From Solobacterium sp. (lineage in GTDB: Bacteria; Bacillota_I; Bacilli_A; Erysipelotrichales; Erysipelotrichaceae), in NCBI GenBank assembly GCA_016280695.1, contig JAEEHG010000258.1, forward strand, positions 1-12,210: 12,210 bases of DNA, written 5' to 3'. Below, piece after piece: positions 5,249 through 12,210 of this stretch. The position numbers and the translations under genes are program-made. A model generated the notes under the pieces. The model had not been told where the DNA came from. It made no database searches and saw only the letters and a program-made list of their open reading frames with translations. The number at the start of each line of letters is the position of its first letter. The first letter of the stretch is position 1.

Positions 5249-7537
5249 ATGAAGAACCGTTTACCGGAAAAACTGACTGCGCTGAGAAAGAACTTCAAGT
5301 TCTCACAGGCGGATATTGCCCGTCAGATGAATGTGCCGGTCAATGAATATATGCATTGGGAAAACGGCAGTGCCGTCTGCCGGATCGATCAGCTGAAGCA
5401 GCTGGCAGATTTCTATCATGTCCCGATGGTGGAACTGCTGGACAACCGGAGAGAGGTGACCATGCCGGATCCGGAGATCATGTATGCCAGTGTCGAGATT
5501 CCCTTTGCCAAAAAGAACGATGAACAGAAAGCCCGGGATGAAAGCGTTGAGATCATGCCGGTCAGCGGGCTGCTGGAAGAGGCAGAAATAGATCTGATGC
5601 CGGTGGCCGGGGTGGTCAGTGAAGCCGCGCCGGAAGAAAAAACCCGCAAGGTAACAACCGGGACCATCGAGATGAACACCCTCGAGTTCGAATCGACGAT
5701 TACCAACCGCATCGTGGATGATCGGCAGCCGGAAGCGGAACAGCCGTCATCGGAAGACGGGGGCGGAAAGAACCGGAACCTGCTGATCATACTGGCCTGC
5801 CTGCTGCTGGCAGCGGCCGGCATCTTCGGCATCATGAAAATGCGGAACAAAACACCGGCTGATCCGGAAGAAATCAATAAGCTGGGTTCTGTGAACCGGC
5901 TGGCTTTGGCTGATACCTGCTCGCTGTATATCGATGATGACGGCAGGCTGAATACGCTGGGCACAGTGCCGCCGCTGGATGATTATGACGGCGTGGTGCA
6001 GATTTCCGCCTTTGACGGCCATCTGCTGGGTCTTAAAAAGGACGGCACGGTTGTTACCAACAGCGGCCTGAAACTGGACGAATGGGAAGGGATCACCATG
6101 ATCGCCGCCGGAAAGACACACGCGGCCGGGCTGAAGGAAGACGGCACCGTGGTCTGTGAAGGCTCCGAAGCGGGCTGTGATGTGGCGGACTGGACAGATG
6201 TGCAGGCCGTCTATGCCGGCCGGGATCTGACCATTGGCCTGGCCGGGGACGGCAGCCTGCTGATCAGCGGCAGCGTCAGTGCCGAAGAGCAGCTGAAAAC
6301 CGTAAACAGCGCGGTGGACCTGGCCGTTAATGAAAGCCAGATTGCCGTGGTTACAAAGGACGGGCGGGTTACCTGCTATGCCATCGGCACCGGCAGTCCG
6401 TTTAATACGGCGGCCTGGACCGGGGTTGAAAAGGTGGCGCTCGGTTCTGATTTCGCGGTCGGGCTAAGCGGTGGGAAGGTGCTGACAGCCACAACCAACG
6501 AGGACCTGATCGAAGCCGTCAAGAACTGGAACGGCATCCGCATGCTGGCCGGCCGGGGCAGGACCCTCGTGGCCGTGAACGCGGCCGGGAAGGTCATCGG
6601 CTGCGGTGACAATACCTGGGCCGTCTATCCGGAGACAGAGGAAACGGCAGATCCGGAGAATGACAAGGAAGAGAAGCTGGCCGCGGTGCAGAACGTGAAG
6701 TTCAATGTGGCGACCGGCAACCTGAGCATCAGCTGGGACAAGGTGCCCAATGCGGACTTCTACGAGATTACCGTATCGACCAGCCCGGTAACGAAACTGA
6801 AATCGGCGAAGAACTCCACCAGCATATCCACCTCAAAACTGGAAGACGGAGCCGAATACAGCGTGACGATTACCGCCTGCTCCAACAATACGAAGAAATA
6901 CCAGAACAGTGACGCAGTAAATGTGGTCTATACGTTTAACGCGGCTACCGAACAGCTGGAAGCGGTCAGCGGCCTGAGCGCCGACGCGACCGACGACGGC
7001 TGGCACCTGGAGTGGAATGCGGTCAAGAACGCAGCCTGGTACCGGGTCAGGGTCGGTGACATCGAAAAGAAAGCCGAAACCAATGAAATTGATATTGCCG
7101 GCAGTGAACTGACCGACGGCATGGCATACAACATCTCTGTCAGTGCGTGCCCGAAGGACGGCGACAAAAAGTATACGGAATCCGCGCCGTCGACAATGCA
7201 GAAGACATTTGCCTACAGGACTTATACCGTAACGGTGCATTTCACCGGGGCACAGTCGGATACGTTCACCCTGAACCTGCGCAAGGGAACCTATACCTAC
7301 AAGGACCAGTTCACCGCGAAGGTGCAGGAGGGCAACCAGCTGGCTGCACCGGACGGTTCCTTTACAGTATCCAGTGATCTGGAGATCAACGGCGTGGCAG
7401 TGGAAGTGATTTCGACGCCGGAACCTACCCCTACACCAACCGCGACGCCAACCCCGACCGCAACGCCGGAAGTGACGGAAACCCCGGGCGAGACAACGGA
7501 GCCTGAACCCACGGCCGAGGGGGAAGGGCATGAATAA
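5249..7537 (+). CDS. Membrane-spanning protein with N-terminal XRE-type HTH, RCC1-like propeller, two FN3-like domains and Pro/Thr tail
   Basis: Domains of this 762-residue protein: residues 8-66 form a Cro/CI-type HTH (LTALRKNFKFSQADIARQMN... then the LKQLADFYHVP helix). Residues 67-176 are an acidic linker containing a duplicated MPVxG motif. Residues 177-196 are one hydrophobic membrane segment without a signal peptidase site, followed by KMRNK. Seven RCC1-like repeats start near 215, 249, 282, 318, 355, 393 and 430, with recurring 'GLKxDGTVV' strands and Trp at 279, 315, 390 and 427, which is enough for a closed seven-bladed propeller. Two FN3-like domains lie at about 475-565 and 569-655. 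A further beta region runs at 657-722, then a Pro/Thr tail. The expected topology is HTH in the cytoplasm and the rest outside, as in RodZ-like proteins or transmembrane one-component regulators. The function is unknown: a sensor that binds DNA directly, or a scaffold using the HTH for protein contact. The tail has no LPxTG sorting signal. Confidence 0.85.
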   Translation: MKNRLPEKLTALRKNFKFSQADIARQMNVPVNEYMHWENGSAVCRIDQLKQLADFYHVPMVELLDNRREVTMPDPEIMYASVEIPFAKKNDEQKARDESVEIMPVSGLLEEAEIDLMPVAGVVSEAAPEEKTRKVTTGTIEMNTLEFESTITNRIVDDRQPEAEQPSSEDGGGKNRNLLIILACLLLAAAGIFGIMKMRNKTPADPEEINKLGSVNRLALADTCSLYIDDDGRLNTLGTVPPLDDYDGVVQISAFDGHLLGLKKDGTVVTNSGLKLDEWEGITMIAAGKTHAAGLKEDGTVVCEGSEAGCDVADWTDVQAVYAGRDLTIGLAGDGSLLISGSVSAEEQLKTVNSAVDLAVNESQIAVVTKDGRVTCYAIGTGSPFNTAAWTGVEKVALGSDFAVGLSGGKVLTATTNEDLIEAVKNWNGIRMLAGRGRTLVAVNAAGKVIGCGDNTWAVYPETEETADPENDKEEKLAAVQNVKFNVATGNLSISWDKVPNADFYEITVSTSPVTKLKSAKNSTSISTSKLEDGAEYSVTITACSNNTKKYQNSDAVNVVYTFNAATEQLEAVSGLSADATDDGWHLEWNAVKNAAWYRVRVGDIEKKAETNEIDIAGSELTDGMAYNISVSACPKDGDKKYTESAPSTMQKTFAYRTYTVTVHFTGAQSDTFTLNLRKGTYTYKDQFTAKVQEGNQLAAPDGSFTVSSDLEINGVAVEVISTPEPTPTPTATPTPTATPEVTETPGETTEPEPTAEGEGHE
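7424..7468 (+). repeat. Pro/Thr/Ala low-complexity coding repeat
   Basis: These 45 bases encode residues 726-740 of the preceding protein, alternating Pro with Thr and Ala, with the unit PTPTAT used twice. The repeated CCxACx codons form a short minisatellite-like stretch that could change length by slippage. Such tails are typical of extended, possibly glycosylated, spacers on surface proteins. Confidence 0.75.
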
Positions 7538-7751
7538 AGTCTGGTACTATACGCTGGATGGCTCGGAAAAGCCGGGCCCGTACAGTGACGATGAACTTGT
7601 GAGGCTGATCCAGCAGGATATCGTGACTGCTGACCACTACATCTGGATGGTGGACCTCGCTTCATGGATCCCGGTCAGGGAATCGATCTACGCGTTCTAT
7701 CTCAGCGAAGATCCGTTCCACCCGGACGAACTGGCAGACGAACAGGAATAA
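7530..7751 (+). CDS. Small GYF_2-domain protein (73 residues)
   Basis: Nearly the whole protein is one domain. WYYTLDGSEKPGPYSDDELVRLIQ at residues 5-28, then ITADHYIW-like and WMVDLASWIPV segments, match the bacterial GYF_2 pattern: an aromatic WYY strand, a GPYS turn before a helix, and a late W-x-P strand. GYF-type domains usually bind proline-rich or other short peptides. There is no signal peptide or membrane segment, so it should be cytoplasmic. Its ATG at 7530 overlaps the last 8 bases of the large HTH/RCC1 gene, behind a GAGGGGGAAGGG purine run at 7518-7529, so translation is very likely coupled. The intrinsic terminator overlaps its stop codon. I infer that it works with the upstream protein, but the partner peptide is unknown. 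The Pro/Thr tail upstream is probably on the other side of the membrane. Confidence 0.8.
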   Translation: MNKVWYYTLDGSEKPGPYSDDELVRLIQQDIVTADHYIWMVDLASWIPVRESIYAFYLSEDPFHPDELADEQE

Positions 7752-7774
7752 TCCCGGCATGACCGGGATTTTTT
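7750..7774 (+). terminator. Intrinsic terminator of the HTH/RCC1-GYF_2 unit
   Basis: The stem AATCCCGG (7750-7757) with CCGGGATT (7763-7770) encloses the loop CATGA, and a run of six T residues ends at 7774. It begins inside the TAA stop of the GYF_2 gene, closing the two-gene unit. Confidence 0.9.
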
Positions 7775-7816
7775 CTTTCCGCGGGCTGTGATTCTGCGTG
7801 TACGCAGGTCTGTTCC

Positions 7817-7846
7817 TTGAGCCGGATTACAGGAAAATGATAGAAT
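7817..7846 (+). promoter_or_regulatory. Promoter of the lipoprotein-GH2-hslO-dus operon
   Basis: TTGAGC (7817-7822) and TAGAAT (7841-7846) have an 18-base spacer, and the -10 box is extended by TGA at 7838-7840. GAGGAG at 7853-7858 precedes the ATG at 7869. An inverted repeat CTGCGT-GT-ACGCAG (7794-7807) lies ten bases upstream of the -35 box. No other promoter or terminator is evident before 12206, so this may drive all five genes. Confidence 0.65.
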
Positions 7847-7868
7847 AATCGCGAGGAGATTTTTCGTC

Positions 7869-8228
7869 ATGAAGAAATTCTTGGTTTTCATGTTTGCCGC
7901 CCTGATGCTGGCCGGGTGCACAGCGTCTCCGGCCGGGACAACAGCTGCCCCGACAGCGGAACCGACGGCCGAAGCAGCCGCAGAGACAACAGTTCCGGAA
8001 GAAACTGCTGCAGGGGCCGAAGAAGAAACACAGATGATCGAAGCGGTGCTGGAAGAAGAACTGCCGCAGTCCCTGAATGTCATGATCCAGGACATGCCGG
8101 CGGTATTCACCAAAGATCTCAACTATACTTGTGAGGATAAACTCAAGGCCGGCGATGAAGTGATCCTGTATTATACAGGCTCCTTTGAGGAGGGCCGGCT
8201 GACAGTCATCAGGGCTGAAAAGAAATAA
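7869..8228 (+). CDS. Small lipoprotein of unknown function
   Basis: This 119-residue protein has a classic lipoprotein signal (MKKFLVFMFAALMLAGC) with lipobox LAGC and lipidated Cys17. Residues 18-55 are an Ala/Thr/Pro/Glu linker. Residues 56-119 form a compact domain with a LPQSLNVMIQDMPAVFTKDL stretch and a KAGDEVILYYTGSFEEGRLTVI beta hairpin, which suggests a small beta-barrel or OB-like fold. I do not recognise a named family. It is the first gene after the operon promoter, and its ATG has GAGGAG 10 bases upstream. The next gene starts 3 bases after its stop, so a shared role at the membrane with that protein is plausible but not shown. Confidence 0.8.
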   Translation: MKKFLVFMFAALMLAGCTASPAGTTAAPTAEPTAEAAAETTVPEETAAGAEEETQMIEAVLEEELPQSLNVMIQDMPAVFTKDLNYTCEDKLKAGDEVILYYTGSFEEGRLTVIRAEKK

Positions 8229-8231
8229 ACC

Positions 8232-8624
8232 ATGAGCAGTACGAAACCATCCGGAAACATGCAGATCATATCCGCGCTGCTGGCAGGCGCCGGGGCGGGC
8301 ATTATCATGGCGGCAGTCATGCTTTTTCTCATGTCTGCGTACGGCTTTCATTTCCATATCATGTCCGCGGCAGCTGCGGGCATGGTGGCCGTGGCGCTGC
8401 CCTGGTGCATGGATGTGCTGGACCGGCGCGGGCTGAATCTGTATGTCTGCGAGGGTGCGGCGGTACTGGTATCGGCGGCTGTCTGCCTGCTTTATATCCA
8501 TGCGGCGGCGAAGGACGCGGTGACTGCTGACCGCATGCTGAACATGGTGATCAGCCTGCACGGGGCATCCCTGCTGATCAATGGGGCCCGGCTGTTTTTC
8601 CGCCGGAGACGGGAGGGTGTATGA
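8232..8624 (+). CDS. Small integral membrane protein, three to four helices
   Basis: This 130-residue protein has hydrophobic segments at about 11-36, 43-60 and 73-92 and a weaker one at 103-121. It ends in a positively charged RRRRE tail that should stay in the cytoplasm. No catalytic motif or known family is recognisable. The ATG at 8232 lies 3 bases after the lipoprotein stop and has no good ribosome binding site, so translation is probably by re-initiation. An internal ATG at 8259 (Met10) is no better supported. Its TGA stop overlaps the ATG of the glycoside hydrolase gene (ATGA, 8621-8624), a sign of coupling. The coding call rests on this tight packing and on the consistent membrane pattern. 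Confidence 0.7.
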   Translation: MSSTKPSGNMQIISALLAGAGAGIIMAAVMLFLMSAYGFHFHIMSAAAAGMVAVALPWCMDVLDRRGLNLYVCEGAAVLVSAAVCLLYIHAAAKDAVTADRMLNMVISLHGASLLINGARLFFRRRREGV

Positions 8625-10345
8625 CACTGCTGAGTCCCTGGGGTGAAAAACTGAATCGGGATCTGCCGCTGCCGGAATACCCGCGGATGCAGCTGCAGAG
8701 AAACAGCTATACCTGCCTGAACGGGGTCTGGGAGTGCCAGATCAATCACGGTGAAGAACCGGAACAGACGGCCTGGCAGCCGATAGTTGTACCGTTTGCC
8801 GTGGGCTGCGCGCTGAGCGAAGTGAACCATGAACTGCAGCCCGGGGAAGTTCTCTGGTACCGCACGTATTTCCGGTATGAACTGACCGGGGAACGGGTGA
8901 TACTGAACTTCGAGGCAGTGGATCAGCACTGCACTGTCTGGCTCAATGGTCTGGAAGCAGGCAGCCATCATGGCGGCTATACACCGTTCTCGCTGGACGT
9001 TTCGCCGTATATCAAGGTGCACAACGAGCTGCTGGTACAGGTCACGGATGACAGCAACCTCGGCAGCTATGCCTTCGGCAAGCAGCGCCTGGATCACAGC
9101 GGCATGTGGTATACCCCCACGGCCGGCATCTGGCAGACTGTCTGGCTGGAGAACCTGCCGGAACATGCCGTGCAGGATATCAAGATTACCCCGGATTATG
9201 ACAACGCGCAGGTCTTCCTGCGGCTGGCCGGTGACTTCAGCCAGGCTGTTGTCACGGTTTTCGCTGACCGGAAACTGGTGCACAGGGGCATTACGGGAAG
9301 TCACGACTATACCATCCCGCTGCCGGACTTCCGTCCCTGGAGCCCGGATGACCCGTTCCTGTATGACCTGTATATTGAAACGGAAGACGATACGGTCAAG
9401 AGTTATTTCGGCATGCGCAAATTCGGCCGGCGGCGTGACAGCAGCGGCCTGCTGCGGTTTGCGCTGAATGACCGGCCGCTGTTTCTGAGCGGGCTGCTGG
9501 ATCAGGGCTACAGCGTGGACGGGCTGCTGACCTATCCGTCGGAAGACGCGATGGTTTACGAGATCCGGCAGGTGAAAAACCTCGGCTTCAACATGCTCAG
9601 GAAGCACGTCAAGCAGGAATGCCGGCGCTGGTATTATCTGTGCGATGTATACGGCCTGCTGGTCATGCAGGATATGCCCAACGGCGGCTGGCCATACGAC
9701 TTCAAGGCGATCGGGGTCCTGCCGACCATCGGCTTCCGGAAGATGAGCGATGACAACAACGAAAAACTCGGGCGGACCGACGCGGAAGGCAAAGAGATCT
9801 ACTACCGGGAACTCATGGCCATGCTGGACAGCCTGTACAACGCGGTCTGTATTTTTGCCTGGGTGCCGTTCAATGAGGGCTGGGGGCAGTTTGACAGTGA
9901 GAAGGTGACGGATTATATACGGGAATATGATTCGACCAGGCTGATCGACAGTGCCAGCGGCTGGCATGACCAGGGAGCCGGGGATTTCGATTCCCGCCAC
10001 TGTTACTTCCGGCCGTTCCGGGCTCCGAAACCGGAAGAACGGCTGATGTTCCTGAGCGAATTCGGCGGCTATTCCTACCTGGAGCAGGGCCACAGTGAAC
10101 CGGGTTCGGTTTACGGATACAAGAAGTTCTCAGACCGCCTGCAGTGGAATGAAGCCGTACTGGAAGCGTTCCGGCGGGATGTGCTGAAGAATATACCGAA
10201 AGGCCTGGCCGGCTGTATCTTTACCCAGATATCGGATGTGGAAGATGAAATCAACGGCCTGTTTACGGCAGACCGGCGGGTATTGAAAATCGACGGCAGG
10301 AAAATGCGGAGAATCAACGAGAAATGCATACGGAGTGTGAAATAA
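8621..10345 (+). CDS. Glycoside hydrolase family 2 protein (beta-glycosidase)
   Basis: This 574-residue enzyme has the GH2 layout: an N-terminal jelly-roll sugar-binding domain (about 25-180, with WYRTYF, VWLNG, GGYTPFSLDVSPY and SGMWYTPTAGIWQTVWLE), an immunoglobulin-like beta-sandwich (about 183-268), and a TIM barrel from about 280 to the end. The barrel has the acid/base Glu419 in WVPFNEGWGQF and the probable nucleophile Glu480 in FLSEFGGYS, so the retaining mechanism looks intact. It is much shorter than LacZ and close to beta-glucuronidase in length. Galactosidase, glucuronidase or another specificity cannot be told from sequence alone. There is no signal peptide, so it acts inside the cell on imported or endogenous glycosides. 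Its ATG overlaps the upstream stop, with GGGAGGG at 8611-8617. The hslO start follows its stop with no gap. Confidence 0.9.
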   Translation: MTLLSPWGEKLNRDLPLPEYPRMQLQRNSYTCLNGVWECQINHGEEPEQTAWQPIVVPFAVGCALSEVNHELQPGEVLWYRTYFRYELTGERVILNFEAVDQHCTVWLNGLEAGSHHGGYTPFSLDVSPYIKVHNELLVQVTDDSNLGSYAFGKQRLDHSGMWYTPTAGIWQTVWLENLPEHAVQDIKITPDYDNAQVFLRLAGDFSQAVVTVFADRKLVHRGITGSHDYTIPLPDFRPWSPDDPFLYDLYIETEDDTVKSYFGMRKFGRRRDSSGLLRFALNDRPLFLSGLLDQGYSVDGLLTYPSEDAMVYEIRQVKNLGFNMLRKHVKQECRRWYYLCDVYGLLVMQDMPNGGWPYDFKAIGVLPTIGFRKMSDDNNEKLGRTDAEGKEIYYRELMAMLDSLYNAVCIFAWVPFNEGWGQFDSEKVTDYIREYDSTRLIDSASGWHDQGAGDFDSRHCYFRPFRAPKPEERLMFLSEFGGYSYLEQGHSEPGSVYGYKKFSDRLQWNEAVLEAFRRDVLKNIPKGLAGCIFTQISDVEDEINGLFTADRRVLKIDGRKMRRINEKCIRSVK

Positions 10346-11251
10346 ATGGCTGAAGAAATTGTAATCGCGGAAGCACTGAACGGACAGGTGCGGATCCACG
10401 CGGCAGATACAACCGAACTGATCCGGACAGCCCGGGAGAAACATGACCTGTGGCCGACGAGCTGTGCGGCGCTGGGCCGGGTTTTGACTGTAGACGCGCT
10501 GATGGCCAGTGACCTGAAAAACGCGGATGAACATGTCACGGTAACGATCAACGGACACGGACCGGCCGGCACGATTGTCGCCCAGGGCAGCGGGCGCGGC
10601 GGGGTCCGGGGTTTTATCGGCAACCCCCGGCTCAATATGACCAACCCGGAAACCCATAAACTGGATGTCGGCAAGGCAGTCGGCCGTGACGGTACCCTGA
10701 CTGTTACCCGAGACATGGGCCTGAAGGAACCCTTCACCGGGGTTGTGCAGCTGCAGAGCGGGGAAATCGGTGAGGATTTCGCGGTCTATTTTGCCTACAG
10801 TGAACAGACCCCTTCGGTTGTGGCTGTGGGTGTATATGTCAATCCGGATGCTACAGTGGAAGTGGCCGGCGGCATGATTATCCAACTTATGCCGGACGCG
10901 GTGGAAGACACGATCCGCTATGTTGAACTTGTCAGCCAGACCATGCGGCCGATGACGGATTACCTGCGGGCCGGCAGAACCCCGGAGCAGATCATCATGG
11001 AACTCTTCCCGGACGCCGCGGTTCTCGAGCATAAGGACACATACTGGTACTGCGACTGTTCCCGGGAGCACTTCCTGCGGGCACTGTCGCTGGTGGACCC
11101 GCATGATATCCGGGAGATGATCAATGAAGATCACGGCGCGGAAGTTGTCTGCCAGTACTGCGGGAAGAAATATCAGTTCAGTGAGGAAGATCTGAAGACT
11201 GCCCTGGAGAAACGCAAAAATGTGGAAGATCGGCAGCGTATCGATTCATAA
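10346..11251 (+). CDS. hslO: Redox-regulated chaperone Hsp33
   Basis: Hsp33 is a cytoplasmic holdase that protects unfolding proteins during oxidative stress. The 301 residues match the family's usual length. The N-terminal core carries the GHGPAGTIVAQ and GxVRGFIGNP segments (70-94) and a later GGMIIQLMPDA (175-185). The C-terminal switch has the zinc-binding cysteines in the expected CxC...CxxC spacing: Cys236 and Cys238 in WYCDCS, and Cys269 and Cys272 in CQYCGKKY. The redox switch should therefore work normally. The ATG directly follows the TAA of the glycoside hydrolase gene, with GGAG at 10332-10335 inside that gene. The last 32 bases overlap the dus gene in another frame. The hslO-dus order is known from other Bacillota, often followed by lysS, which might lie just beyond the window. 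Confidence 0.96.
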   Translation: MAEEIVIAEALNGQVRIHAADTTELIRTAREKHDLWPTSCAALGRVLTVDALMASDLKNADEHVTVTINGHGPAGTIVAQGSGRGGVRGFIGNPRLNMTNPETHKLDVGKAVGRDGTLTVTRDMGLKEPFTGVVQLQSGEIGEDFAVYFAYSEQTPSVVAVGVYVNPDATVEVAGGMIIQLMPDAVEDTIRYVELVSQTMRPMTDYLRAGRTPEQIIMELFPDAAVLEHKDTYWYCDCSREHFLRALSLVDPHDIREMINEDHGAEVVCQYCGKKYQFSEEDLKTALEKRKNVEDRQRIDS

Positions 11252-12206
11252 CCGGCTTGCGGCAGCCCCGCTGGCCGGCATATCCAATCCTGTATACAGG
11301 TCCCTCTGCCATGCGTACGGGGCAGGCCTGGTCGTCTCGGAGATGATCTCCGACAAGGCCCTGCACTACGAAAGCAGAAGGACTTTTGACATGTGCCGGA
11401 CGGTTCCCGATGAACACCCGGTCGCCCTGCAGCTGTTCGGGCACGATCCCGATACCATGGCGGAAGCGGCAGAGTACCTGAGCACGCACACGGACTGTGA
11501 CATCATTGACATCAACATGGGCTGCCCGGTCACCAAAGTCCTCAAGGCCCATGCCGGCAGCTGGCTGCTGAACCATCCGGAAGACGCGGAGGAAATCGTG
11601 CGGGCGGTAAAGAGTCATACCGACCGGCCGGTGACCGTCAAGATCCGGGCCGGCTGGGACAGCCGGCACATCAACTGCGCGGAGTTCGCGCGGCGCATGG
11701 AAGCGGCCGGGGCAGACGCAATCACGATTCATGGCCGCACCAAAACGCAGATGTATGAAGGTATGAGTGATAATACATATATCCGTATGGTCAGGGAAGC
11801 GGTCAGTATTCCGGTCATCGGCAACGGTGATATCCGGACGGTGGCAGACGCGGAACGGATGTTCGCCGAAACCGGCTGTGACGCGGTTATGGTCGGCCGG
11901 GGCCTGCTGGGCAGACCGTTCTTTATGCAGGAACTGGACTGTCATTTCCGCGGGCTTCCCTATACCCCGCCGACTGAACTGGAACGGCTCGACCTGTGCC
12001 TGGACTACGCGATCCGGCTGTGTGCGCAGGAAGGGGAGTATACCGGCATGCGCATGATGCGTGGCATGGGCGGATGGTATCTGGCCGGCATGAAAAACTC
12101 GGCCCGTTACCGCGGCCGCATCGCTTCTGTCAGCACGCTGGCGGAACTGAGCGGGATTCTGGATGAATACAGGGAAGAAATCAGACAGCAGTATGAGAAT
12201 TCATAG
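11220..12206 (+). CDS. dus: tRNA-dihydrouridine synthase (DusB-like)
   Basis: This FMN enzyme reduces specific uridines in the tRNA D-arm to dihydrouridine with NADPH. The 328-residue length is usual. Family marks in order: APLAGISNPVYR at 16-27; QLFGHDP at 71-77; INMGCPVTKV at 98-107 with catalytic Cys102; VKIRAGWD at 140-147 with FMN-binding Lys141; IHGRT at 170-174; IPVIGNGDI at 197-205; and VMVGRGLLGRPF at 223-234 for phosphate binding. The segment after the cysteine reads KAHAGSWLL where most relatives have KxGxGxxLL, a small deviation. The ATG at 11220 lies 32 bases inside hslO, with GGAG at 11206-11209 as ribosome binding site. The downstream start choices would remove the first beta strand, so I keep this one. 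The TAG at 12204-12206 is four bases before the window end, so the full reading frame is present. Confidence 0.95.
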   Translation: MWKIGSVSIHNRLAAAPLAGISNPVYRSLCHAYGAGLVVSEMISDKALHYESRRTFDMCRTVPDEHPVALQLFGHDPDTMAEAAEYLSTHTDCDIIDINMGCPVTKVLKAHAGSWLLNHPEDAEEIVRAVKSHTDRPVTVKIRAGWDSRHINCAEFARRMEAAGADAITIHGRTKTQMYEGMSDNTYIRMVREAVSIPVIGNGDIRTVADAERMFAETGCDAVMVGRGLLGRPFFMQELDCHFRGLPYTPPTELERLDLCLDYAIRLCAQEGEYTGMRMMRGMGGWYLAGMKNSARYRGRIASVSTLAELSGILDEYREEIRQQYENS

Positions 12207-12210
12207 GATA

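Noticed and set aside
7424..7468. Short tandem coding repeat, considered as a CRISPR-like or phase-variable array
   Set aside because: There are no spacers and the units are simple Pro/Thr/Ala codons in one frame. Length variation in multiples of three would keep the frame, so on/off switching is unlikely.
6833..7531. Minus-strand open frame of 232 codons opposite the FN3 and Pro/Thr region
   Set aside because: Its N-terminal part is an Arg/Gly/Cys-rich reading of the Pro/Thr repeat complement, which is a composition artefact.
8492..10093. Long minus-strand open frame (533 codons) opposite the glycoside hydrolase gene
   Set aside because: It is a shadow caused by GC-rich codon use. The plus strand has clear GH2 motifs, coupled start and stop signals and a ribosome binding site, while the minus frame gives no recognisable domain.

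Overview
The window looks like a chromosomal segment of a Bacillota (Firmicutes) bacterium with a fairly GC-rich genome, possibly a gut Erysipelotrichia or Clostridia relative. The clues are strong AGGAGG-type ribosome binding sites, sigma-A promoters with 17-18 bp spacers, intrinsic terminators with T-runs, three lipoproteins with short lipoboxes, a cre-like operator, and the neighbour pair hslO-dus known from Bacillota. The species cannot be fixed from the sequence. There are no rRNA, tRNA, CRISPR or transposase genes.

Layout. (1) 1-1000: the 3' end of a probable GNAT acetyltransferase gene, followed by a nitroreductase-family gene whose ribosome binding site touches the upstream stop codon. 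(2) 1053-2250: a monocistronic glyceraldehyde-3-phosphate dehydrogenase gene (gap) with a near-consensus promoter and an intrinsic terminator. (3) 2251-3479: a minus-strand lipoprotein gene with its own terminator, then a decayed second copy of the last 74 bases of gap (about 86% identical, reading frame and stop kept), a terminator, a cre-like site and the promoter of the next gene. (4) 3480-5169: an orphan oligopeptide-type ABC substrate-binding lipoprotein. (5) 5194-7774: a two-gene unit encoding a membrane protein of unusual architecture (XRE-type HTH, linker, one membrane segment, seven RCC1-like blades, two fibronectin III-like domains, Pro/Thr tail) and an overlapping 73-residue GYF_2-domain protein. 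(6) 7817-12206: a compact five-gene operon with a small lipoprotein, a small integral membrane protein, a cytoplasmic family 2 glycoside hydrolase, the redox chaperone Hsp33 and a tRNA-dihydrouridine synthase.

How they fit. gap and the binding protein look highly expressed: each has its own strong promoter and few CGG arginine codons, whereas the genes from 5249 onward use CGG freely. The most unusual part is the 5249-7751 unit, a candidate membrane-spanning one-component sensor co-translated with a small adaptor-like protein. The second point of interest is the gap 3'-end relic, which together with the intact gap 3' end brackets the minus-strand lipoprotein gene as a direct repeat, as expected if DNA was inserted or exchanged at the end of gap.
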